Shown here in pieces: positions 24,296-33,842 of a DNA stretch of 64,000 bases (its first letter is position 1; every line of letters begins with the position of its first letter). The DNA comes from Amyloporia xantha (taxonomy: Eukaryota; Basidiomycota; Agaricomycetes; Polyporales; Adustoporiaceae). The position numbers and the translations under genes were made by a program. Location of the stretch: the NCBI GenBank assembly GCA_036971615.1, contig JAYKKR010000012.1, forward strand, positions 1,208,221 through 1,272,220. Direction: 5' to 3'. The notes beneath the pieces were generated by a model that worked only from the letters and a program-made list of their open reading frames with translations, did not search any database and was not told the origin of the DNA.

Positions 24296-25162
24296 ATGCC
24301 GAAGGGCTCACCTCGTAAGAGGCATTCGCAATACTACTTCGAGGATGGCAACATAAAATTTGTGGTGAGTGATCGTGATCGCGCACCGTCATCTATGTAC
24401 TGATTTCCCCCCATTTTTACCATGCATAAACATAGATCGAAAACACGATTTACAACGTGCATCGCTTCCTGTTGCGCAACAACTCCAACGTCTTCTGGAA
24501 CATGATCCGGGCTACTGCTCCGGGCGACGCCACAGGACAAGGCCAAGTCCAGTCTGATGTGGATGTCACAGAACTCAATACTATCAAGCGCGTCGATTGG
24601 GACAGATTTCTAGCTACTCTGCACCCGAGGTGCGGATCCACTCATCTCACAAGTTGCCTTCACTGACATCTTGTGATATCCCACTATCGCTTACCACCGA
24701 CAGGCGCCTCTGGAAACACGACCTACAAACCGCCGAAGAATGGAAATCCGTCCTCGAGCTCGCGCTGACATTGCGCTCTGACGTGATACGCGACATCGCC
24801 ATCGAGCGGCTGTGCGAAGTTGCGCCCGTCGTCGACCAGATCCTTCTCGCGCGCGAACACAGCTTGCCGGGGTTTCTTCTCCAGGCCCGCATCAAGATCT
24901 GCGAGAGGATCGAAGCGCTCTCGCTGGATGAGGCCCGCCAGCTCGGTGTTGACGAGACTGCCCTCATCTCGGAGGTACGGCAGAACACATATGGAGCGTC
25001 GATATTCCTACTCGTGGACAGTTTGATGCAGCGAAGATCGAGATCCTCAAGCTAGCGTATAAGAAGCTAGAGAAAGACGGTACGGTGGTCATCTGGGGAC
25101 CTACTTCGGCGAATATGTTCAACCAGGCTGTTATAACGCAGAGGATTGCAGCGTCGGAGTAA
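24296..25162 (+). CDS. BTB/POZ-domain protein 3
   Basis: Four exons (24296-24364, 24436-24629, 24704-24974, 25022-25162) give 224 aa. It opens MPKGSPRKRHSQYYFEDGNI and continues KFVIENTIYNVHRFLLRNNS, VDWDRFLATLHPR, TAEEWKSVLELALTLRSD, IERLCEVAPVVDQILLAREH and a helical C-terminus with FDAAKIEILKLAYKKLEKDG. Compared with the two neighbours it gains a fourth exon. A 47-nt intron with donor GAG|GTACGG removes the VRQ-type residues that are coding in paralogue 1 (ISEVRQYN). If that intron is retained, the protein stops about 24 codons later, so an alternative C-terminus is possible. The outer transposon begins only 31 bp after the stop codon, so the normal 3' UTR is displaced. Confidence 0.83.
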
Positions 25163-25193
25163 ATGGGGCTTTTCCCTGACAGGCAGTTTGAGA

Positions 25194-25312
25194 TAGTCTC
25201 GGACCAGACCCCCACGGCCACCCTAAAAGGGAACCCGTCCGTGAGGGTCTGGTCCACTTCCAGCCACTTTAGAGGGGTTATGCGTCTCCCCTAAGCGCTC
25301 GCTCGCGACGCG
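25194..25312 (+). repeat. Outer element left TIR (interrupted)
   Basis: Inverted copy of the terminal region at 30404-30522. The last 26 bp of the repeat are displaced to 29711-29736 by the hAT insertion. Confidence 0.9.
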
Positions 25313-28300
25313 TAGTGTTGCTGGGAGGTAAGGCGAACTTGGAGCAAGGCGTGCCTTGCCTTGACGGCACGTCGGCACGCTCAGTCCAAGTTGGCTCAAG
25401 GCAGAAATATTTCACCTTGAGGCAACCCAAGGTGTCGTGAGGTAATGCGCCCTGGCGGGGAGCGGCGCAGAAAAGATTCCAACCAATCACGTGCAACGTG
25501 TAACCGCTGACGCGTCGCGTCGTCGCCATCGTCGTGAAACTCGCCCTCGACGTCGTGTAAGTCTCTGTCGCTGGCGACCAGTGGAGTATGAGATTCAGCA
25601 CACTTTCTGCCGCACGCTAGAGGCCTATTCCATCCATCAGAAATGTCCACTTCTACTCGTCCGAGTGGTCCAATTGGAGTTCTGCACCGCGCGGCGCGCG
25701 CCGCCCCTGTGCTATGCTGAGCCTGTGTCGTAGACTATTATGCGGAAGTAATTTTTTGATATCTCTAGGGTACTCTGCATTGCTTAAAAGCCATGGATCT
25801 CCGTTAGTATTCAGTGAGGTCTACTCCTGCATGTCCGACCAGCAGGGCGGATGCCAGTGTCCCGATCCTTCATCATGCGCTTGCGGCCGACACCCTCAGT
25901 TTGTGCAGGGTTCTTCCCGTTCATTGCCGCCGAATTACTATTATTCCTATGATGTCTCTGGGGATGAATACCATCCTCCGCCCTCGAATTCTTCCACTTT
26001 CAGCTATCAGGATGCTCGACCTGCATCATTGGCCGTTTCTCAGTCTGTACCAAACCCTCCGACGACTGCGCATGCATGGCCAACACACCCGGCATACTAT
26101 ACGTATCCTCCATACCCAAATCCCGCTGCCCCAAATCCCGCCATTCCGCCTATTCAACGTCCTGTCTTCCCTTCTGAGTCCTCAGTCACTGTGACTGATT
26201 CTCGGCCTCCCCTTTCCAATTCAACGTCGTCTGTCAACAACAAACAACCAGCAGTCCCGCCGCGTAAGCGCAAGCGCAAGCAGACGGCTGTGCCGAGCTC
26301 AGAACCGCAACAAAAGCGGACCCGACGACCAGCACGGGAACAGGAGGGTGTTCCTGGCGTTGGACCACCTACAGCTATCGATCCCCAACTCATTCCTCCT
26401 GGTTCGGCTTCTACAGATACACACCGAGTGGATCCAATTGATCCCGACCAGCACCGCGTTTATGGCTCGTTGGTGAGGCGACCACGACGAGATGCTGCTC
26501 GCACGACGCAAGCAAGCGATGTATGGTATTTCATGCATGCACTTGAGACAAAGGAGGGCGATGTCGAAAGGCCGGAGGTTGACCCACAGGCATCACGGGA
26601 AAAGCCTTCAACAGCTTTCGTACGCTGTAGGCTGTGTGCGTAAGTCTTCTATTTGATATTTTAATCATACTAGTAGGTGACTTACTAAGATGGATGTTGT
26701 CAGTTTGCCGAAGATTTGGAAGTGTCAAAATGGTCAGACAAAATCGATACGCAAGCACCTAGTCAAGACACATTGGAAGATTTATCGTGATACAGTCATC
26801 GACCAGAGGCTCAAGAACTGGGATAAGATCTCGAAGACCTCACGGGATGGCCCACCGGCAAACGATGGTGATGATGATACGGAAGAGTTGTCAGACGATG
26901 AGGAGCCATTTACCCTTGATGGCTTTCATGGTCGCCTCGTGGACTGGATTGTTTCCGATGACCAAGTAAGTCTTTTTAATGAGCCGCTGTATAATAAATA
27001 ACACCTACTTTCAGTCTCTACATGTCGTTGACAATCCCCTCTTCCGCAATGTCTGTTTATACTTGGGGCGAAATAAGATTACCGAAGAAGATCTCCCGCA
27101 TCGATCAAAGCTAACAGACCTCATCCTACGGCGCCTGGACATCGAGCATGAGCAAAATTCGAATAATGTAAAGGTACTGCCTGAGACTATCATGTGGCAA
27201 ATACACCAGTTGCTGATATCATAGCATAGAGGGCATTGGGCCGTGTATCATTTACGACTGACCTCTGGACAGACAAGATCCTTCGCAGTTTCATGGCGAT
27301 TACACTTCACTACTGCGCAAATGACGAGAGGGGTAATTTGACGATAAAGTCAGGTTTAGCAGCGTTCCGACACATTCGCGGCTCCCATTCTGGTGTGCAT
27401 TTAGCACAAAACTTCTTGGAAGTTCTCATGCAGTTGGGCATTTTGGATAAGGTACGTGAACAATACTTCGTTGTCTCACAAGAACGTGCTCACAATCCGA
27501 CAAGATTGGTGTGATCACATTGGACAATGCATCAAATTGTGATACAATGGTGGAAGAACTAGAGTATTTGTTGGAAGAGCATGGAATTCCCTTTCACCGG
27601 GAAGGTAACAGGATACGGTAAGTAGCTTTATAAGTTTATCTTATCTGTTCCATAAATAGCATTCAACTCTATAACTCTAACAGATGCTTCCCACACGTCG
27701 TCAACATTTCCGTTCAAAAGGGATTGAGGATGCTCACGCAATGCGACGACAACGTCTACCCTGATATTGATTCAAACATCAATATATCCTCGTCCACTTG
27801 GGCTCAAGCTGCCAGCAGAGCACATGCGGCCTCCGATCCCGGATATGTGGCAGCGTTGAAAGATGATGCTGTCGGCTCGGCTCGTCAGCTTGTGAATGTA
27901 TGTCGTAACTCAGGCACAAAACGAGAGGATTTCCAGGCCGTCATCTCTGAAGGTAACAAGACCAATGCATTTGGTAATATCTTACCTCCTCTTGAACTGG
28001 TGCGTGACATCGATACAAGATGGTCATCTACATTTGGGATGCTTGATCGTATGCTTGATCTCTATCCGGTGCGTTCGAATTTCTGCATGATGTGATGGTC
28101 GATGCTTGCTTATAGAAGCCTGTGATGTAGGTTGTGAGAACATTTCTCGAACAGCCCAAGCAAGTGGATATCAGCCATCAAGATCTCACTCCTCATGAGC
28201 GTGCTGTTATTGCCGATGTCCGTGAATTTCTAAATATCCCACACTGTGTACAGCAAATTCTCTCGTTTGAACGCACACCGACAGCCCCCCTGGTTTTACC

Positions 28301-29710
28301 AGCATACGAGAACCTTTTGGAACTGCTCCGACTTGGCTGCAAGAAATTACCGAAGATCGCACATGCAATCTCAGCATCGGCTGAAGTCCTCGAGGACTAT
28401 CTAAAGAAGTCACGCAAGACGCGTGTATATTCATTGGCAATGGGTATGTAGCCTCCAACATAGAATCTACCTGTCTTCTCATATGACTAATACACATGCA
28501 GTCATCAACCCGACCACAAAATTTGCATGGCTGGAAACACATTGGTCATCCGATGAGTGTCGCCAGGCACATGAATGGATGCGCAATGTGGTAAGTCTGT
28601 CTGCACAATTGCGAGTTCCTGACTGAAATTGTATGGAAATAGATGCTTGAATATCGCAAGGCTGCACGTGTCAGTGTTGCAACAAGTGCCGTCAATACAT
28701 GCGCGGACCACTCGCAGCCCGCTAGTTCAAATCACGTAGGACTTTCTTCAGCCTCATCAACGCGAGCTGCGCAGATGCAGCGTGCTGGGTTCAGCCGCCT
28801 TGATGACCTACGAAAGTCCCTCTCTTCGGGAAATGAATCTGAGCTCAATGGTCAGGCTGGCGCAGCAAGCTGTGACTCAGATGTACCAGACTCAGATGAA
28901 GCAAGAGCAGATGCAGAGCGCCGCGCGCTGGAACAGGATAAGATTGCCGTTGATGAAGAACTGCATCAGTATAAGACTGCGGGTCTAATTGGATTGACGG
29001 CTAACTTAGCTGGTGTTGATCTGTTGAGATATTGGCAGGTGAGTCTTCAATGCTGACACTTTCGTGAGTAGTCGGATGCTCAAGCACTGTCTAGCGGCAT
29101 CAATCTGACTACCCTGTCATATATCGCGTCGCGTTGGATATATTACCGGTGCAGGCATCAGCAGTTCCAAGCGAGCGGATATTCTCGTCAAGCAAGGAGA
29201 CTGACACGCTACGTCGTAGCAGGATGGGCCCGCAATTGATGGAGGTTTTGCAGATGGTCAAGTACTCTGTGCGGCAGGATAGACTGACATTCACCGAGGA
29301 TTGGCTCACGAGTGAGGAGGAAGGTATGAGAATTGATGATCTCAGTGCAGGAGATGTACCGACTGGAGAAGTCAACCGACTGCTGTCAACGCGAAATATC
29401 GATGACCTGTACAGACTGGTGACAGACATGTAACATTATATTGTATATATATTAAATACCAGGCTACTAATTAGTCCGGATGAGAATCTCGCGAATGTCT
29501 ATGAAATAGCAGCGACATTGAGACATTTGATACATCCGACAGCTATAGAGCAGCGCGTACCGGCATGCTTTGGCTTGTTGCCTTGAGGCACCTTCAAGTC
29601 ACCTCGAGTCACCCTGTGACGCTGCCTTGACGGCCTTGGGGCGGTCAAGGTGACGAACTCCGACGCCTTGAGGCACCTCTGCCTTAACTCCCAGCAACAC
29701 TAGCGACGCG
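25305..29710 (+). mobile_element. hAT-superfamily transposon, apparently intact
   Basis: Element 25313-29702 (4390 bp) with 8-bp target duplications GCGACGCG at 25305-25312 and 29703-29710, the hallmark of hAT insertion. Its TIRs start TAGTGTTGCTGGGAG at the left, matched by CTCCCAGCAACACTA at the right. The match extends to about 22 bp with one mismatch. Subterminal regions (25320-25445 and 29570-29695) contain several copies of CCTTGAGGCA- and GCCTTGACGG-like motifs in both orientations, probably transposase-binding repeats. It encodes a full transposase with no stop codons, so it may still be autonomous. Confidence 0.92.
25831..29433 (+). CDS. hAT transposase (BED finger, hATC dimerisation domain)
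   Basis: Ten exons: 25831-26639, 26704-26965, 27015-27173, 27230-27451, 27505-27617, 27684-28068, 28131-28443, 28502-28590, 28643-29038, 29095-29433. They join in frame to 1028 aa. The N-terminal 200 residues are Pro/Ser/Tyr-rich with a basic patch (PPRKRKRKQ). A BED-type zinc finger follows (VRCRLC, KCQNGQTKSIRKHLVKTHW). The RNase H-like core includes VSFTTDLWTDK and GVITLDNASNCD, and later RDIDTRWSSTFGMLDR. The C-terminus has the hATC signature ILPVQASAVPSERIFSSSKE and TLRRSRMGPQ. All splice sites are plausible and no stop or frame break was found, so the gene could produce active transposase. Confidence 0.92.
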
Positions 29711-29909
29711 TCGAACGCGTCCTGTACGCCCGGCGTCTAAAATACACAAATTCGTAGTCAAAATAGATCTTTCAGTTGTTTTTTATCGTTGTACTGTCGT
29801 GATGGCCCACACTCGTTTCATATATGTCTGAAAACTCCCCCTCACCGGCCTGGCCTCCCATAAGACGGCGCCACCAACCGAACATCACCCCTACACGCAT
29901 ATCGGGCCC

Positions 29910-30299
29910 TCATTCCTTGCCGCAACCACTGTCCGTGAAGATATTTGCATAGTGTTTGAGTACACTGGACTCTGAGGCAAAGATAGTCTCCACTAAGAGA
30001 CGTAGCGAGAACTGCGAGAAGTTTGCCCTCATGTACTTGAGGACTTCAAATGCCTTCTCCTCGTTAGTGCGACGCTCGCGCGTGAGGCCAGGAGACGGAA
30101 CATATGTCATATCAGACTCCTCATCAGAGGAGGGCAAGTCATCCAGGTGCTTGAACGCAATGTGAGGCGAACTGTCGACATCCGCAGGTATTGTCGTAGG
30201 AGAGCTGGTCGGGCCGACAGAACTAACGGCCTCCAGTTCGTCATGGTCATAGAGCTCAACGAAACTGGCGCGGGCTGTCCTAGTAGCATAGCCGTGCAT
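29910..30299 (-). CDS. Short open frame of the outer element
   Basis: The minus-strand frame opens at ATG 30299 (MHGYATRTARASFVELYDHD) and stops at 29910. It includes an acidic stretch (LPSSDEESDMTYVPSPGL) and a helical EEKAFEVLKYMRANFSQFSL, then VETIFASESSVLKHYANIF. I have an impression of similar N-terminal segments recurring in Agaricomycete hypothetical proteins, but I cannot name the family. It is probably the surviving 5' part of the parental element's gene after internal deletion. Activity is not implied. Confidence 0.45.
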   Translation of the reverse strand: MHGYATRTARASFVELYDHDELEAVSSVGPTSSPTTIPADVDSSPHIAFKHLDDLPSSDEESDMTYVPSPGLTRERRTNEEKAFEVLKYMRANFSQFSLRLLVETIFASESSVLKHYANIFTDSGCGKE

Positions 30300-30377
30300 T
30301 ATAGTATAGCAGTACAATATATTAATAAGACGAAAAGACTGCCGAGAGGGACTACTAGCGATGGCGTCGAGGTACAA

Positions 30378-30522
30378 ACGCCGGGCGTACAGGACGCGTT
30401 CGACGCGTCGCGAGCGAGCGCTTAGGGGAGACGCATAACCCCTCTAAAGTGGCTGGAAGTGGACCAGACCCTCACGGACGGGTTCCCTTTTAGGGTGGCC
30501 GTGGGGGTCTGGTCCGAGACTA
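30378..30522 (-). repeat. Outer element right TIR, 145 bp
   Basis: Uninterrupted right terminal inverted repeat. Its reverse complement equals 25194-25312 followed by 29711-29736. Confidence 0.9.
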
Positions 30523-30531
30523 AGTTTGAGA

Positions 30532-31037
30532 CTGATCGATGGAGGATAGGGTGACTGATGGAGATAAGTATGGATAGAGTCGCTCTTGCACGCTAGTATA
30601 ATATGTTTTACTTTGTATTTCACACGCATCGTAGTCGATGACATTATGCATATATGCTGTTTTTTCCTGCATCATTGAGTCAGCTGAAATGATCCGTAGG
30701 TCCCAGGAGGCTTAAGGAATACGCATAAGTATGAGCTAAGTTAGCCCCTGACATTGACGATTCGGCGCAATCGCTGAGCAAACTTTCTACCAGACTAGTC
30801 GATTCCGAGTCGCACATGTCTAAATCATCTAATACGGAGGATATATATAGCAAAGATAGAGAACGGATGATGAGTGAATGACGGCTATCCCAGCTCAAAG
30901 GATCGGTAGTTAGTGGGTATCAACCATGCTGTAACGAAGGAGTGCGAGTACGAAGTATTATGTTAGAGTGTGTCGCCCGAGCAACGGGTTTCTCCCAGAT
31001 AAAAATATTCTGTGGACCTGTTTTCCCAGAAGCACCA
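30532..31037. other. Intergenic, no gene seen
   Basis: AT-rich spacer between the transposon and the 3' end of the ligase-like gene. It probably contains that gene's 3' UTR. Confidence 0.5.
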
Positions 31038-33842
31038 TTACAGCTTGGCCTTGGTTGCAGAGGCCGACGTCGCCGCCCGTAGACGATCACGTAGCACTCG
31101 CCGCAAAAGCTTGCCGCTCGGGTTTCGGGGTATCACGTCGATGAACTCGACGCCTCCAAGGCGCTTGAAATGCACTTTGTGGTCGGCGACGTGCTGTGGG
31201 AGCCGAATTAGACGATCACAGGCAGGAGCACCCTCTGCATTGCAAGACCGACCTTGCCTATCTTGGCTTTGAGTGCCTCTGCACTTGCAGGATCTTTCTT
31301 TAAATTCTCAAGCGCGCTTGCACTGGGGACAATGAAGGCGTAGGGAAGCTCGCCGCTGTATTCGTCGGGTTTGCCTACGATGCACACATCGGATACTTCT
31401 GACAGCTCGAGCAGATGGCCTTCAAGCTCGGGTGGCGCCACTGTGGTGAGACAGGTTTAAGGGTCATGGCGCTCTCTGTTTAAGAATATCCTGACCTTGG
31501 AAACCCTTCACTTTGATCAAGTCCTGAAAAATAGCGTATGAAACCTAGGACGATCCTCATCTAAGACAAATAAACAACCGACCTTGATCCTGTCAACGAC
31601 GAACATTTCCGTCTTCTCATTGATGTAGACTTCATCGCCTGTATGTACCCATCTGTCAAAATAGTGAGGAACATCTCTAATCAGTCACAGAATACCTACC
31701 CATCCCGGAATGTTTCCCTCGTTCTGATATATAGGTCAGCAACACGTCAGTGGAAACCAGAACAATCAAAAGGGCTCACGCTTCTTCGTTGTTGAGATAC
31801 CCAATGGCGTTCGACGGACTCTTGACAACTAGCTCCCCGGGCTCTCCGTAAGATGCTAGGGATCCATCCTCACGCACGACGCGCACAGAGACACCCGGAA
31901 CCAGCAACCCTGCGCTACCAGGAGTGCCCACGTGCTGATTGATCTGCGGCATGCTAATCGCAGTGCTCGTTTCGGTCATTCCTAATGAGACCGATGACCA
32001 GAAATACCGTTTGCAACGTCATATTAATATTATGATGATGTAGGTGGATGGTTGTCAACGCACCGTAGCCTTGACCAATACTGATGTGAGGGAAACGCTT
32101 GGCGAGCTGGTTAGTGAGTTCCGCCGAGAGCGGTGCCGCACCACTCGCAATCAGCTTTACGCTGCTCAGATCGTACTTCTGCACAGCAGGGTGCTACGAA
32201 TACGGATGAAACGGTTAGGAGTCGGAACGTCGTCTTGGAATTAACAACGAGAAACCGGACTTGCCTTGCAAAGCCCAACAATCATGGGCGGGACGAATCT
32301 GCGCACATTGACATACGTGGTCAGCTGATATGATCCATTACTCTGACAGAACAGACGCACAGCAGGAAATTGATGCGGAAGCGCTGGATACTGGCCAGCA
32401 TCGCGAGGAAATCAAACTTGGGGATCACCACCACCGACATCTGCAAGAGTGGGTGAGTCGTGGGTGTCCCCGCCCTTGAAGCTAATGAGACATACACCAA
32501 GGTAAATGGTCCAGTGCATGACAATGACTTGGCCATAAATGTCTGCCCAGCGTTGGGTCAGACCAATATCACGTCTTCAGGCAAGAATGCTTACGGTAGA
32601 AAGGTAGAACTAATCAATGCAAGTTAGAATTCCACCCTATACCACCATCATGGCGGGAAAGTATAGCCCGGCTTACCAGCAATGCTCACGTCGCCGGGTC
32701 GATATTTCCTCTTCTCTATCGGCGCAGACTCGCTCTGGACGTAGGCCGTGAGCTGTATCATATTCGCAATGGGGCTGTAGTGCGGAATCTTGACAGCCTA
32801 TATCACCGCGCAGATGCGTGTTCACGAAGGGTCAGACATAGTGAACGACCTCTATTCAACTCACTTTCGGCAGGCCAGTCGTCCCGCTGGAGAAACTCAA
32901 AAACGCAATTTTGGTCTTCCCCTCGCCTGGCTTCAGACGGCGCTCGACGAAGCATTGTGGCTTCGACGACCCTTCGTCAACGAGCTGCTGCAGCGTCACA
33001 TGCTTGCTAGCGCCGGCGGAAGCGGCGTCTTCGATCAGCACGATTCTGTCTTCAGAGAGTCCGACTGCTTTCGCTGCTGCAATAGCAACGGGAAGGACCC
33101 ATGGATGAACGACGAGGAGCTTGGCGTTAGTCGTCTTGAGCTGGTAGACAAGTTCCTCTGCGGTATACGCGGGATTGGCTGCACTAAAACAGTATTGTGA
33201 GTGTGAATGGCGCTTTCTGTGAGAGAATAGAATGCCTTACGTGATGACTGCACCTACTCTAAATGCAGCCCTGTGGAATGTGTCAGAAGTGAGACTGCTG
33301 GGCGCCTAGGACGCTTACCAGATGACAATAGGATAGTCTTCGGATATCATGAGCACGGCGCTCCGGACTGAACAAGAGCTGAAAACATACCAATGTGGTT
33401 GGGGCTGTAGACGCAAACTACGCGGGGTCATTATGCTGCCACAGTGACATTTCAGATATATAGGCATACCGGCGTCATCTTCGCCTACATGACGTCGTTA
33501 ATAATATGCCCTCATCAACAGGTAGATCATGCCGTAAACTTACCTATCTTCCAGCGCGAACTGAGTGCATTCGCTAAAGCGTTCGTACGCACTTTGACCT
33601 GATTTCAGCAGAACAGCCGGATGGTTAATAGTCATCCACGTGGTACAATGCCGCCGGTAATATGGCCCGTAAAGACTTACCTCGTCAAAAGTTATCTTTC
33701 TCCCTGAAGCATCTTCAATGAGCCACGCGCTGTGCGTCCTCGGAGCAGGCCTGGTGTGATGCTCGTAGTCGTGCATGAACTGCACGAGAGTCAAGTCATC
33801 CGGAATGGACGGCAGCTCTCCAGTACCGTGAAACTCAGTCAT
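31038..33842 (-). CDS. 4-coumarate-CoA ligase-like acyl-CoA synthetase, PTS1
   Basis: Adenylate-forming enzyme that activates a carboxylic acid to acyl-AMP and then acyl-CoA. Nineteen exons on the minus strand splice in frame to 573 aa, with first exon 33842-33681 and last 31193-31038. Seen: the P-loop FLSFSSGTTGLPK (exon ending 32865), VLPFYHIYGQ, the adenine-binding GQGYGMTETST, the GELVVKSPS and DGWVHTGDE hinge region, VKGFQVAPPELEG, and the catalytic PRNPSGKLLRR near the C-terminus. The last three residues are AKL, a type-1 peroxisomal targeting signal, so it likely acts in peroxisomes. Two exons are only 15 nt (32595-32609; 33470-33484) and one is 19 nt (33319-33337). The intron from 32264 uses a GC donor (CAAG|GCAAGT). 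The acid substrate is not readable. Confidence 0.92.

Larger units (their letters stand above)
25185..30531. mobile_element. Long-TIR (Mutator-like) element carrying a nested hAT
   Basis: The outer element spans 25194-30522, flanked by perfect 9-bp direct repeats AGTTTGAGA at 25185-25193 and 30523-30531. Its termini begin TAGTCTCGGACCAGACCCCC and are inverted copies identical for 120 bp before an internal insertion interrupts the left one. With the nested hAT (25313-29702) and one copy of its target duplication removed, the inverted repeats match for 145 bp (25194-25312 plus 29711-29736, against 30378-30522) and the element is 931 bp. TIRs longer than 100 bp with a 9-bp duplication are typical of Mutator-like elements. 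The interior has only a short open frame, so it is non-autonomous. The superfamily is inferred from structure only. Confidence 0.85.
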
